This document shows, piece by piece, positions 11,301 through 23,200 of a DNA stretch of 64,000 nt. The first letter of the stretch is position 1. Each line of letters opens with the position of its first letter. A model generated the notes under the pieces. That model saw only the letters and a program-made list of their open reading frames with translations. It ran no database searches and had not been told where the DNA came from. The position numbers and the translations under genes were made by a program. The DNA comes from Drosophila persimilis (lineage: Eukaryota > Arthropoda > Insecta > Diptera > Drosophilidae), in NCBI RefSeq assembly GCF_003286085.1, contig NW_020825312.1, positions 1,240,001-1,304,000 of the forward strand, given 5' to 3'.

Positions 11301-14300
11301 GATCTCACCTGGGGACCACGACGACGACAGCAGTAAGGGTCCAACATTATCGTTTCTTTTTACGAGTGTGAGTAGGGTTATGAGATCTTGCAAGTGTATG
11401 CGTACATAAATATTCACACATATTCAAATTCATGCACACAGGCTGGTTGTGGGTTGCTGGCGGCCGTAGAGAGGGTAGCGCGGGGAGAGATGGAGCGGGG
11501 TAGAACACCCTTCTATGTCGACAGTCGACCCGGCCAGCATCTAATGGTTTTATGCCATTATGGTAGAAACCAATTTATTTGCACATCCTGTTCCTGTTCA
11601 AGTTGCCGGTGCACACGGGGGCTGCCTTTAAAGTCAAATCATAAACAAGAGAATAATAATATTTTCAGGGTACACAGCCTTACGTTCAAGCAATTTAACC
11701 TTTTGCAAAATTCTTCGCATATTTTGAATTATGTTAGAACAACATCATTGAACATAATATACCTAAGCCTTCTCGTTTGGGTGTTTGGCTCCTTTCAGAG
11801 CCATCTTTTTTGGACTTATCCATCCGTAATTATAAGGGAAATCAGATCTAGTCGAGGTAAACCACATTGCAATGTGCAAGCCAGCTAACCGGAGTTCTGT
11901 GTCTGGTTTATGGCCCGGACGGGGTCCATTAATCAAACACCTCAATCACAGCCTACCTGTCCGCACTTTGGATGTACTCAAAATTCAATTCTGAAACCAT
12001 AACGATGATGCGGGGATGTGGACGTCGATGTCGATGTGGATGTGGATGTGGATACGGATGAAGACGACGTTGATGACCTCATTAGCTTCAAGTTGCGTTT
12101 ACTCGGCCCTGACTCGATCATTTTCCACTCAGTTGCAGTTGCCCAGTTCATGGTTCTCTGTTCTCGGTTCTTGGTTCTGCAGTTGCCGTTGCCGTTGCCA
12201 TTGCAAGCTACACACTTTAGCCTACTTAACGAGTTTGTTAGCCATAAATTCCGTTGGCCAACAATAAGGATATTGGATGTCAACGTCGTCTTGTCTTCGC
12301 CTGTCGCTGGCCCAGCCTAGGCCCTGTAATGTAATTTCCATTGCCCGAGCTCGTGCCCGAGTCCGAGCACGGAAAATGAAACGGAATTCCCTCATTCTCT
12401 CATCGCCTGCCCACCCCCTCTCCACTACGCCTTGGATTCCTGCATTCTGGCATTTTCATATTTTCCTCGCTTATCATTCGGATTGGGATCACGTATTCTA
12501 TTCACTTTTAGCTTGTTGTTTCCCATTTTGCAGGGCCAAAGGAATGCTAAGTGAGATTAACTAAATTGTTGTTCAAATTAACGGCATTAAAATGGAATTA
12601 AAAATGCACTTCCAGGTAATTGGCAACTGGAAAGAAAATTGTGTGTAAAGCGTTTTATAACAGCCTTTTTAGCCTTGGCTTGGCTTTGATTCAATGGAAA
12701 ATATATACCAGAAAGCGAAACCCTATGCCATAAACGCTTAGGCCTTGCCACGGAATAAAAAAAACAAAGTCCCATTTGGGGTGAAAACAAGAGCAACCGA
12801 AGAAACCTCAATTTTCCAGATACTCGTAACTCATAAGCTTTACAGCTTCCTGTAGGTCATGTGTCCCCAATCCGAACTGCCTGCCCCGCACAAATAAACC
12901 AAAAGAATGGTGGACAATTTCGTTTGGTTATTTTTTTTGCATGCCCAGCCCAGGATCGGGGTCCTGATTGGGTCGGGTCATAGCTCAATATATGAATGTA
13001 TATGTATGGGTATGGGTTGTATATCGCTTATCGCAAGGACGGAAGGAAGCCAGACCCACAGCAGGAAATAAATTCAGCCGGTTGCAGGAAATTATTTATA
13101 TTATATTTTTTATGCGAACTGTTTTTTCATACATTTCTCTTTTTTGTTTACTCGCAAAATATTTAATATGCATTTTAATCAAAGTAAAAGAAGAGAACTT
13201 GCCCCGAGAACAAAACCTGGCGGTATTAAACCCTACACGAAGGTCGAGGGCAGGCCCAAATATAAATTATAATTTCCGCTGGCGGCCACAGGACACAACA
13301 TATCCTTCTTACCCGTAGCCAGGAGCACAGGCAATGACATAAAACAGAGTCCCGACAACATCTGCGTGAAGTGCGTTCAATTATTCTCTTCTTTCGCCGG
13401 ATTTTTCCTGGCTGCTTCTCGTGGAACCCAGCTTCATCTCGAAATCTCCATGGAGCAGATAAACTTTCATCAAGTCAAAGAAGAAACGGGGGGAAGAAAA
13501 ACCAGACAAACAACAAGAAAACAATTTGTTTCCTTTCCTTTTTATTCGGATTTTTAAGGAAAATGTTATTGCCACTAAAGGAAAGTCATCTGGACATGGG
13601 TCTGCACTCCATTCCATGCCCTAAAGCATAATACAATTGTTACAAATGTTTTGCAACTACCAAAAAAGCATTTCATTCGAAGGGAATGCTGGTCGAGTGA
13701 GCAGGAATTAATCATCATTGGATAATTTCGCACTCTAAAGAAGATTTTAATTTTTTTTTTTAAAGCATAGTAATCATATAATCACTTATACATATGTAAA
13801 ATGCAACTTGGATTATTGTGAAGACGAGGACAAGTACAAGTACTCGCGTGCTTCATTTGAATTTAGGCAGGCTAAGTCTGCAAAAAATTCTCGACTACTC
13901 TTGCAGTGCCCATGGTTCAAGCCAGCATAAAAAGATAATTTGGAGTCAGAATTAAGCGAGCGGAAAACGGAACAAGGAAAGCGGAAAAGAGAGGGCAAAT
14001 GGAAAGTGGAAATGGCTGTGCCTCAAATCAGCAAATGGAAGTATATCGAACGCGCAAATGGAGGCCAAGCCAAAGCCAAAAGGAAAAGGCAAAATATTCA
14101 TGATAATGCAAAGGACGCAGCCAGATGCCGGGAAATGCCACGCAAAAACCCAGCGGAAAATTTAAGAAAATTCTTCACGACAGCCTTTGTGTGTCCTTCG
14201 TACTGTTTCCTGTGTCGTGTGTGCGTGGCCCAGAAGAAAAAGGATTAAATCAATGTTGTGGAACAAATTGTGTTTTATGTGTGTGTGTGTGTGGCAGGAA

Positions 14301-15990
14301 TGAAGGTAATGCAGCCGAGCCGCATTTGATATCCTCGTTTCTTCCAGCGATTTTGGCCTGCCACCAGCAAGCCAAAGGCATAACGAGGTGCCCGGATGTG
14401 GATGTGGATATGTGTGCACCCCAGCTCAGATCCCCAGACATGACCACACACGATGTCCCATTTGATTTTGATGGCGTGAAGCTCACACGAGCGTTAATAA
14501 TCTGAACACAGCACGAGAACGGAGCCAGCACTCTGATGGATGGATGGTATGGTATGGTATGGTATGGTATGGGCTACAGATGGAAATTAACTACTTAGAT
14601 TTACGAAATCACAATCATGTTTGAGTGGGGCTTGGCTTACAAATTTGAACATTATTTTTGAATTCTGGACTGTGTAAACTAGGCAGAACACGCTTTGTTT
14701 CAGAATTCGAATCGAATGCTGCTTGTATTTAGAGTAAAGGATGGTGAAAAGTGGACACTCTTGATAACTAAGTTGAAGCCGTTTGGGCCAATTGAAAATC
14801 GCTCAAAACAGTGGGAAAGTGGGAGCTGTACGACAACATGAGTCAAATTGAACACGGAATAGGCACAGAGATGGTCACTGCTCAGATTCCTTTTCTCGTT
14901 CCCATTGGTCAACCATCTCAGCCAGAGAACCTGCTCCTCTCTACACCCACAAATGACATGTGACCCGTGGATTTGGGTGACGGTTGCATGGGGATCCGCG
15001 CCCTCCCTGAGCGTTATCGATGAGTACGCGATGGAAAAGACGGGGCACAACGAAGCTTTGTTTTGTTGTTGGCATCGGTGGCCAAGTGGAGAACGACACT
15101 AGCATTTTCCGGTAGTGGCATAGGTACTCGTGTAGACATTGACCATGATGGCCACATCGACCGACATCAATTTTATCTGGAGCATTGCATGGCACTCTGG
15201 GCATCTCTGGGCAGGGTAATACCCCGACAATCACGTTCATTATCTGTTTGACTATCCTTTTCACAAATTACCCCTATACGCATGAAAATATATTATTCGT
15301 AAAACTCAAATATTTAATGATATTTTTAAGATTTTCCGAATCGAACCGTAATCTATTTCTATTGAGTTATCAGAGAAAAGGCACAAGGCTTCTGCTATGA
15401 CATAAACAAATTTATTGAGTGATCAGTAGTTATCTGATTACTGAGTTGCCATAGCTGCTCAACGATTTGTATAGAGATATGTATATAAATCAATACACAA
15501 CATCTCTCTCCGTCACTCAACAATTCTTTTCGAGTACCACTACCACCTGAAAAGTCCATTATAATCATTAACCGGGCTGACATATACCTCACCTCAGCTC
15601 TGCTCCGATTGCGGCGCGATAAGATAAACAAAAGAAAGGAAAACCCCAAACACAAGGTAACACAAGGTAAGCCCTTGGCGGTGGTAAGTAATGGGAAAGT
15701 CACTGCCATGGGGACTGCCTTGCTCGAGCCGAGGGAGTAGGCCATTGGTGCCATTGGGGCCATTGGAACAATGAGCAGAAGTAGGCACTGGAAAACGTGC
15801 GGCACGTGAGCAAATAGTCCAATGGCAGTGGGCAAATAAATTGCTTCGTGAATGCCATAAACGATAACAGGCAGCCTTTGATAAGATGGTGCTTATCAAT
15901 GTCCAACCAACAATAAAATACAAGAAAAGGACACGATACGTGGCCGATGGCAATGCGTGATTTCAGAGTTTTATGGCCCATAAAAACTAA
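8400..15990. other. Intergenic DNA, no gene seen
   Basis: No long open frame with protein-like composition and no convincing exon with splice sites on either strand. The sequence is typical fly intergenic DNA: A/T runs, CA/TG stretches, a C10 run near 9788 and a pentanucleotide array at 14546-14570. Enhancers may be present but cannot be called from sequence alone. Confidence 0.55.
14546..14570. repeat. (GGTAT)5 pentanucleotide tandem array
   Basis: Five perfect GGTAT units, preceded by GGAT units. A simple microsatellite in non-coding DNA. Confidence 0.9.
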
Positions 15991-16065
15991 ATTTAAATGT
16001 TCTTTAAGAATACACTTTTTTCATTTTCTAGCAGCAAAAATCACATTGATATTAAATAACTTGGG

Positions 16066-16071
16066 TTTATT
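16066..16071 (-). terminator. Poly(A) signal of the triple-nuclease gene
   Basis: TTTATT on the plus strand gives AATAAA on the minus strand, 73-78 bp after the stop codon region of the gene ending at 16144. Position and sequence fit the cleavage signal. Confidence 0.55.
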
Positions 16072-16143
16072 GGCCATAAATTAAGAAATTCCCGATATTT
16101 CGAATTCATTTCTCTTCCAGAAATGAGTGATATTTCGTAGTTC

Positions 16144-19100
16144 TCAGATCCCCAGCACTCCATTTACCTGCAGATCTTCCAGTGGCAGGTCCTTGACAAC
16201 CGCTGTGAAATCTTCCACTGCGCAGGCATAGGAGTAACCCTTCTTTAGATCATCCTTGGTCCAACTGACCCAAGTCAATTGCTGGCCAATGTCCTGGCAA
16301 ATAATGTACTCCTTATCGATTTTCTCGCTATCAGCATGAGGATTGTTCACGCCGATCAAGACAATGCCCTTCCTGCTCTCTCGATCGATAATCACTCGGA
16401 AGTACAGCTTTGGAACGGGGATCAATCCATTGTTGTTCTCATCGAAGTTCAAATAGAGCTCCCGCTCAATGCCCTCGACATCGGGCAGGGTGGAAACACC
16501 CCAAGTGCCTGTATAGCAGTCCACTGTGATGTTCTGGTCGGCCACGAACTTCCTCACACTGTCCTCGATCCGTTCCCAGTTGCCGGCATTGAAGGTCTGC
16601 CACTGAGGGGCCACGTTCACGAAAAGGAAGCTGGCCATCTGAGCAGCCCCGAAGACAAAGTCCGTCTTGGAAGAGAGATGTCCGCGAGCCAGGTACACAT
16701 TACCGCTGATGTTGAAGTACGGCGAGGAATCCTGTCCCAGAATCTCACTAACAGTGATGTTCTGCTGCACTTGGGTGTACATCTGGTTGACGTCCTTGCC
16801 GTCATAAAAGCCTCCGGTAATAAATGTGGGCCTAGCCACGGAACGCTGGTAATGAGCACTGCCCGGATGAAGCACATGATGGACATAGCGAGTCACCTCG
16901 GCCAGCTCATCGTGACAGACATCATAGGTTTGAAGGAAATCGTCATCAGAGGAGGATGAGTCGGTTGCCAGCTGGAAGCCCGCTTCGAGCAGATCTGTGC
17001 CTCCATTGCACTGGCGACCGGTTCGACGAACCGTGTAGCTCGGCCAGGAGGGGCAGACGAAGTCCTGCAGCTGATACAGACTGCCCAGGAGCAAGAAAGT
17101 CTGTTCCTGCCAACACGTGGCCGTCAAGCTGCTATATCCCAAGAAAGGCGCCACGAAATTTTTGAGACAGTGAAGTTCCAGTACCTCACCATGTTTGAGC
17201 TGGGCTAAGCCATCCAAATTTGACTCCAGATAGCGAGCCTGTCCCAACTCGTTGCGTATCACGAAGAGCGGAGCCGGATCTTTAAGGTCCCCGTTCACAC
17301 GAAAGCTGCAGAGCTCATCTACAAGAGACTGTTCACTGAGACCTAGGATACCCGTGGTGTGCAGTTGATCCAGTGGCAAATCCTTCACCACATTGGTGAA
17401 GTCCTCCACTGCGCAGGCGTATGAGTAGCCCTCCCGGAGATCAGCCTTATGCCAGTCCAGCCAGTCCAACTGCGCACCCACATCCTCACAAACTACATAA
17501 TCCTGAAGGGTGTCATCCAAAGAGATGTGCGGATTGTTGACCACCACCAGAGCGATTCCGCGTCGACTCTCCTGATCGATGACTATGCGATAGAGTATTT
17601 TGGGAACATCGAGTTGCTTTGTTTCTGCATTCAAATAGAGAGGGGTTTGAGCACCATCCCAATTTGGCAAAGTTGAGATCCCCCAACTGCCAGCAAAGAC
17701 GCTCACATTGAGGGATTGATCCACCACATACTGACGCAAGCTAGACTCCACCGCCAGCCAGTTGCCAATGCTGGCACTCCTCCACTGCGGGACCGCGTTC
17801 ACGTAGAAGTGAGTGGCTCTCTGGGCAGATCCATGCACAAAATCACGACGAGCTGCCAGTTGTCCTCGCGTCAGATAGAGATCACGAGAGCTGTCGAAGT
17901 ACTGGCTGGCATCCAGCCCCAAGGCGGCACTAAATGCCTCTAGCTGATTGGCCTGACCGTACAGAAGATTCACATCCTTACCGGAGTAGAAATCACCTCT
18001 CAGGTAGCCCGGTTGGGCGACTCCTCGTTGATAGGCCACGTTCGCTGGTGTCAGCTCGTACCTCGCATATCGCGTGATCTGTGAGTCTTCATCGTAGCAA
18101 ATCTCCAGCTGGGGCAGCACACCAGCGGCCACATCGAAACCGATCTGTACTAGATCTGTTCCTCCCTCGCAGGTCTCTCCCGATCGATGCGCCTCATATG
18201 TGGGCCAACTTTGGCAAGTGAAATCTCGAATGTTCAGCTTTTGATCCTCTGCCTCGTACATCTGATCGCCTACACAGCGTGCCGTGACAGCTGTGTATCG
18301 ATTCAATGGGCTGGCCAGGGCACCCGTACAGTGCAAGTCAATAGAGGATCCTTCGTCTACCGTGTACACCCCGCTTTCATCGGGCAGGAGCCAGCTGAGA
18401 GCTCCCTGGGGTGTCAGCAATGGAGCAGGGTCCTTGAGACCGCCATTTATGCTGAACTGACAGTGGGTGGGAGAAGGAGTGGGAATGGGAGTGGAGGTTA
18501 CAGGTGGTGCTGCTGTTGTGGTGCTGGGCACAGACGTGGTTGGAACAGTCGTTGAAGGCTGGGTCGTGCTGGAGGCTGGCTCTTCTGTAGTTGGAGAAAC
18601 TGTAGTTGAGGCTGGTGCAGCTGTTGTAGTTGAAGGTGGTTCTGTGGTGGGAAATACGGTTGAAGATGGTTCTGTAGTGGGAATAGCTGTGGTTGAGATG
18701 GGTAGATCAGTAGTAGTAGAAACGGGTGGTTCTGTAGTTGAAGAACCAACAGTGGTTGATAAATCAGTTGTTGAAATTGGCAAATCTGTAGTTGAACCTG
18801 GTGGGTTTGTGCTTCCTTGATCTTCGGTTGTAGTGGAAGGGGAAACCGTTGTCAGGTCGTCCAGGCCCAGAACGCCGTTCGTTTGAAGATCATCCAGTGG
18901 GAGGTGCTTGACCACCTTCGTGAAATCCTCTACAGTGCAAGCGTACGAGTAGCCCGCATGCAGATCCTCTTTGTACCAGGACACCCAGCTCAGCAGATGC
19001 CCAATATCCTCGCATAGGACATAGTCACTTTCTATTTTATCCAGACTGGCGTACGGATTGTTAACTCCAATTAGAACAATGCCCTCACGGCTCTCCCGGT

Positions 19101-20145
19101 CGATGATGACACGGAAGTATAACATTGGCACGGGGATCAAGCCGTTGTTGTTCTCATCAAAGTCCAGATAGAGCTCCCGTTCGATGCCGTCTACATCTGG
19201 CAGGGTGGAGACTCCCCAGGTACCCGTATAACAGTCCGTGGTAAGATTACGATCGGCCACAAACTTGCGGACACTCGACTCCACCCGCTCCCAATTGCCT
19301 CCGTTAAAGCTCTGCCACTGGGGAGCGGCGTTGATGAAGAGAAAAGTGGATCTCTGAGGAGCTGCAAAGATCTGGTCCGTCTTGGCAACCATGTGGCCCC
19401 GGGCCAGGATGCGATCCTCGGTGTAGTTAAAGTAGGGCGAGGCATCCAGGCCCAGGATGTGGCTTATAGTGATGTTCTGCTGCACCTGAGTGTACATCGT
19501 GTTCACATCGCGCCCTCCGTAAAAGTCCAGCTCGATGAAGGCCGGTCGGTCGACTCCACTCTGATATACATAGCTGGAGGGGTAAAGCACATGGTGCACA
19601 TAGCGCGTAACTTCTGCATCTTCGTCATGACACACATCGAATGTCTGCAGAAAGCCACCGTCCTCCACCTCGAATCCCACTTGGACCAGATCTGTGCCTC
19701 CGTTGCACTCCCTGCCGGTACGCAGGGCGGTGAAAGTGGGCCAGCCAGCGCAGGTGAAGTTGATAAACGGATAGATGAATCCATCCACAAGGAAGTACTT
19801 CTGCTGCAGACACTGAGCCGTCACCTGGAAGTGGTTCTCGAAGGGAGCCACAAATCCAACGCCCGGACAAAACATATCCAGGAATTCGCCATTGACTAAA
19901 CGCACGGTACCCGTGGAATCCGGTACGATTAGTTCAAAAGAGTTATGACGCGAGAAGAGCGGTACTGGATCACTCAGATCACCGTTGACTCTAAATTCGC
20001 ATTCTCCGTTCACTGTCACGCCCTCATCGCCCTCGACGTAGGGTTGTGGAAGTATTCTTGCCAAACGTGCGGATACATAACCAGGACTGGCGACCAGCAG
20101 CGCCAGGATCACCAGGGTAACAATCGAGCAGAGGGACAACCTCAT
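16144..20145 (-). CDS. Secreted protein with three tandem DNA/RNA non-specific nuclease domains, 1333 aa (CG14120-like)
   Basis: One intronless frame. Residues 1-26 are a signal peptide (LVILALLVA core, ending VSA). Three homologous units follow, each opening with a Cys-x-FRVNG or FSING-like start: about 45-425, 560-935 and 945-1333. Each has the endonuclease signature of the NucA/EndoG superfamily: the RGH catalytic motif, then the PQW-x(7)-NW helix 30 residues later. Units 1 and 3 keep His251/Asn281 and His1156/Asn1186. Unit 2 has Gln762 and Ser792 instead, so it should be inactive. Units 1 and 2 are joined by a Thr/Ser/Pro-rich linker (about 430-560), probably O-glycosylated. Numerous paired Cys residues suit an extracellular protein. 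Family members in flies are gut or secreted nucleases that degrade DNA/RNA with a divalent metal. A role in digestion or extracellular nucleic-acid clearance is inferred. The CG14120 likeness is from memory of its three-domain layout; I give no symbol. Confidence 0.85.
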   Translation of the reverse strand: MRLSLCSIVTLVILALLVASPGYVSARLARILPQPYVEGDEGVTVNGECEFRVNGDLSDPVPLFSRHNSFELIVPDSTGTVRLVNGEFLDMFCPGVGFVAPFENHFQVTAQCLQQKYFLVDGFIYPFINFTCAGWPTFTALRTGRECNGGTDLVQVGFEVEDGGFLQTFDVCHDEDAEVTRYVHHVLYPSSYVYQSGVDRPAFIELDFYGGRDVNTMYTQVQQNITISHILGLDASPYFNYTEDRILARGHMVAKTDQIFAAPQRSTFLFINAAPQWQSFNGGNWERVESSVRKFVADRNLTTDCYTGTWGVSTLPDVDGIERELYLDFDENNNGLIPVPMLYFRVIIDRESREGIVLIGVNNPYASLDKIESDYVLCEDIGHLLSWVSWYKEDLHAGYSYACTVEDFTKVVKHLPLDDLQTNGVLGLDDLTTVSPSTTTEDQGSTNPPGSTTDLPISTTDLSTTVGSSTTEPPVSTTTDLPISTTAIPTTEPSSTVFPTTEPPSTTTAAPASTTVSPTTEEPASSTTQPSTTVPTTSVPSTTTAAPPVTSTPIPTPSPTHCQFSINGGLKDPAPLLTPQGALSWLLPDESGVYTVDEGSSIDLHCTGALASPLNRYTAVTARCVGDQMYEAEDQKLNIRDFTCQSWPTYEAHRSGETCEGGTDLVQIGFDVAAGVLPQLEICYDEDSQITRYARYELTPANVAYQRGVAQPGYLRGDFYSGKDVNLLYGQANQLEAFSAALGLDASQYFDSSRDLYLTRGQLAARRDFVHGSAQRATHFYVNAVPQWRSASIGNWLAVESSLRQYVVDQSLNVSVFAGSWGISTLPNWDGAQTPLYLNAETKQLDVPKILYRIVIDQESRRGIALVVVNNPHISLDDTLQDYVVCEDVGAQLDWLDWHKADLREGYSYACAVEDFTNVVKDLPLDQLHTTGILGLSEQSLVDELCSFRVNGDLKDPAPLFVIRNELGQARYLESNLDGLAQLKHGEVLELHCLKNFVAPFLGYSSLTATCWQEQTFLLLGSLYQLQDFVCPSWPSYTVRRTGRQCNGGTDLLEAGFQLATDSSSSDDDFLQTYDVCHDELAEVTRYVHHVLHPGSAHYQRSVARPTFITGGFYDGKDVNQMYTQVQQNITVSEILGQDSSPYFNISGNVYLARGHLSSKTDFVFGAAQMASFLFVNVAPQWQTFNAGNWERIEDSVRKFVADQNITVDCYTGTWGVSTLPDVEGIERELYLNFDENNNGLIPVPKLYFRVIIDRESRKGIVLIGVNNPHADSEKIDKEYIICQDIGQQLTWVSWTKDDLKKGYSYACAVEDFTAVVKDLPLEDLQVNGVLGI
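18463..18860 (-). repeat. Degenerate Thr/Ser/Pro coding repeat (mucin-like linker)
   Basis: Within the nuclease gene, this stretch encodes repeated TT-x-PPSTT / STTDLPIST-type units, with imperfect tandem GGTTCTGTAGTTG-like DNA on the plus strand. Such linkers are usually O-glycosylated and extended. Unit number is likely to vary between alleles. Confidence 0.75.
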
Positions 20146-20167
20146 CGCGAAGCTTCAGAGGCCGGTA

Positions 20168-20202
20168 TGACAAGCGGCGAGCTGCTGAAGTACATTCTTA
20201 TA
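20168..20202 (-). promoter_or_regulatory. Candidate core promoter of the triple-nuclease gene
   Basis: On the minus strand a TATAAG box lies at 20202-20197 and a TCATAC initiator-like site has its A at 20168, about 34 bp downstream. That would give a 5' UTR of about 22 nt before the ATG at 20145. A second TATAAA lies further upstream at 20244-20239. Spacing fits a TATA/Inr promoter; transcription start was not measured. Confidence 0.4.
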
Positions 20203-20269
20203 CAGCTTTCTTATCGATTATGGCATTTGATTATGGCATTTATAGCTCCTGATTGTATGAGGGCATAAA

Positions 20270-23200
20270 TAGTAGTGAATGCGTCCAAAATATTGATGCA
20301 ATCGAAATAAAGAGCCAAGATCTATTCGATCAATGATATTTCGAAGGTAATGGCAGCCACTTGGATGAGCCACTTGAGCTGATAAATTGATGGCGTCTAA
20401 CACAATTTATATTCAATAATTTCGACACGAAATAATCAGTGTTAAATACTTCTTAAAATACCTTTAAGGTAAGAAAATTTGACTCACTGTGGAACTATTC
20501 TATTATGTGTTTAACGACTCCGTTATCTTGGGCTAGTCTGAAACTTTATCAAAAACACCCGTAAAATTGGCTATAATAAGAAATAATATTCTTACAATAC
20601 CAATCGTAATAGGTTAACCAAACAGATATGTGCAAAACCTGAGAGTATGTTCCAAAGTTGAAAGCGATAATTAAATGGCATCCGTTTTCTTTTTTGACGT
20701 AGCTATAAGTAATTCCTTTCCAATCCAGTTGAATTCTTTGTTCTGCAACAGAACAGTTAATTATCACCCACACAAAAGTCTCTGTCCAACTGATTGATTG
20801 TTATCCTATTTACTGCCAATATTATTCAAATTAATTAACGTATTTCAGGAAAAGAAACATTTATTATTGAAGGAAAATATTTGTCTAAAGAGTCAAAGAC
20901 GAATGAAATAAAATACGCTCAATCAAAATCAACGACAGGCAGACAGGGCCACATTCATTCGAATATTGAGAAAATCAAATAAATGGGGGTCAACTGATGG
21001 ACACATGCTCGCATACAGAGGAGACACAGGCAGCCCAGCCAGACGTGGTCACTGAGTAATTTGCAGCACTGTTCGTGCGTGTGAATTTTGGCATTCCACA
21101 AGGCTCTCAGTCTGTACGTACATATGTATGTACATATGTGGTGTGGCACAAAAAGCTGTACGAGTATGTAAAACAAATCATTAGGTAATTGAATTTGGAT
21201 AGGAAAACACACAATTTATTCGCATTCGAAGCTGTCAAGCTGCTTTTCACAGAAGGTCTGTCACTGAAATTCAATAAATGTGTAGCCAAATTCTGTGCAT
21301 GTCATTCAAATTAAATGGCAATGTTTCCATGAAATTATGCCCAAGAGGAAGAATCAAAGAAATAAGAAAAAAAGACTCATTTGCTTAAGATTTGCTCTGA
21401 AATATATAATTTTTTCCACTAACGGAAATTGTATTGTAGTATTTTCTATGCAAAGCACACTATTATTAGATACGCGTATATGTATAAAATAATAGCACTG
21501 AATCAAATTTAAAATTATTTTGAAATTTTAACTGCACCTCAAATGATAAAATCTGTCGCATCCAAGTGGGAAACACTTTTTAAATCGATTAGATGATTAT
21601 TTGAGTGCAGACAGCGGCTACCTCTCTCTCCATTCCTCTATCCAGGGTCCAGGGTCTCTCCAAGGGACAGGGAGTTACTTCTACAATTCAACATATTTTA
21701 GAATGAATTTAGGTTCTGTTCCGAACAACTCTGCTTACAATTATCAACAGCATTTATAAATTGTCATTAGCATTGGCTATTCATACATACATATGTGCAG
21801 TGACAATTCGTGTAAATGTCATAATTTCAAATATGCAAATTCGCACCGTTTTTTTGTTGCTGGCAAATACAAGGGACTCGCATTAATCAATTATAATTCG
21901 GTTCTAGTTGCTATGTGGTATTTTGGCGCTTGGACGTGACAATTCGGGCATATATCCTGATTTCCAATAATTTATGACACCTAATGGCAAACACATGGCG
22001 TATGCGCAATGTTCGATGCGCTTTCACCTTGCAGCTGAAATCGCAATTAAAGTCTGTGCAAGCGGCACATCTGGCAATGTTAATTATAATTTTCCATTTA
22101 CACCTCTTTTCAATTTCCTTCTCCACCCTCGACTGCACTGGATCTCTGTGGGAGCTCTGGCTCGGCTCAATTAAAAGTGCATTAAGCCACGCTCAGGCGG
22201 ACACAAGGTTAAGGCAGCAGCAGTAGCGGCAGCCCGTCCAAGCCAAGGGAGGATAGGCCAACAGATTGCTCTTGCTCTCTAAAGAAATTGTATCCGCTTG
22301 ATTGCAGTTACTTAATGAAAGTGCATAATTCGACAAGGACATGGATAGAAAGGCCAGTACTAGTTCATGGCAAGTGCTTAGTGGGTCGGATAGCGTAGTC
22401 TTGGCCCTGGGTTCCCTTGCTGAAAAGGTGCGAAGCAGAAATACTAAAGATACTAAAAAGTATGACTATACTATACAGAATCATGAGTTACCCAAGGCGA
22501 TGCTCTACTTCAGCTTCAGTTTCATCTACAACTCCTACTCGTACTCCTCGAAAATAAAAACACAGATTTAATCCCCATCTCCAGTACAACTCTTTAAGCA
22601 CAGGATGTCGGAAAACAGGAGACAGGAAAACATGCTCATATTGTGGCACCTCAGTTTTTGTGCTTTTCCCTTTTGTACGGCGAAAAAGTTTCTTGTATGG
22701 AATTTCGCGTAGCACGCATACGCCGTGTGGGCCGATGGCGGGGCATTGAATAAATGAAGACGAGTGCTGGGGACGGCTATGGCGATGGTCAAAACGAAGC
22801 TGCCACTGGCAATGGCGGCTGGCGGATGGCGATGGCAATGGCGGCTGACAGCGCCATCCACAACAACAGCTCTCAAGTGCAGCGACCAAACAAGCAGCGC
22901 TGCAGCGCCAACTGCAAAAGACAGCGTCAGGCAAAAAGGCACCGGCAAAAAATAAAACGCCACCAAGACATTTTTCCAACTCTTTTTTGTTGTGCTGTAT
23001 TTAAATGGATATGCCTGAGATTTCCCTTTTTTGTATACTGCGGTTGTGCTCTTGAGTGAGCGCAGGGAAATTTCGCAGTTTTCTCGCTGTCCCTTAACCG
23101 AAACATTTTAATTTAAATGTTGAAGCGTGACAAAGGCGTCGAGACTGAGGATATGAGGTTGTCTCAAATGTCGCGCTGTCAGTCAAATTTTACAATGTAC

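Noticed and set aside
12018-12320. Plus-strand frame starting with (Asp-Val) repeats
   Set aside because: Produced by a GATGTG simple repeat. No conservation signal or splice context visible.
16279-19899. Several plus-strand frames of 100-226 residues opposite the nuclease gene
   Set aside because: Antisense shadows of a long real coding region with biased codons. They recur at matching places in each domain repeat.
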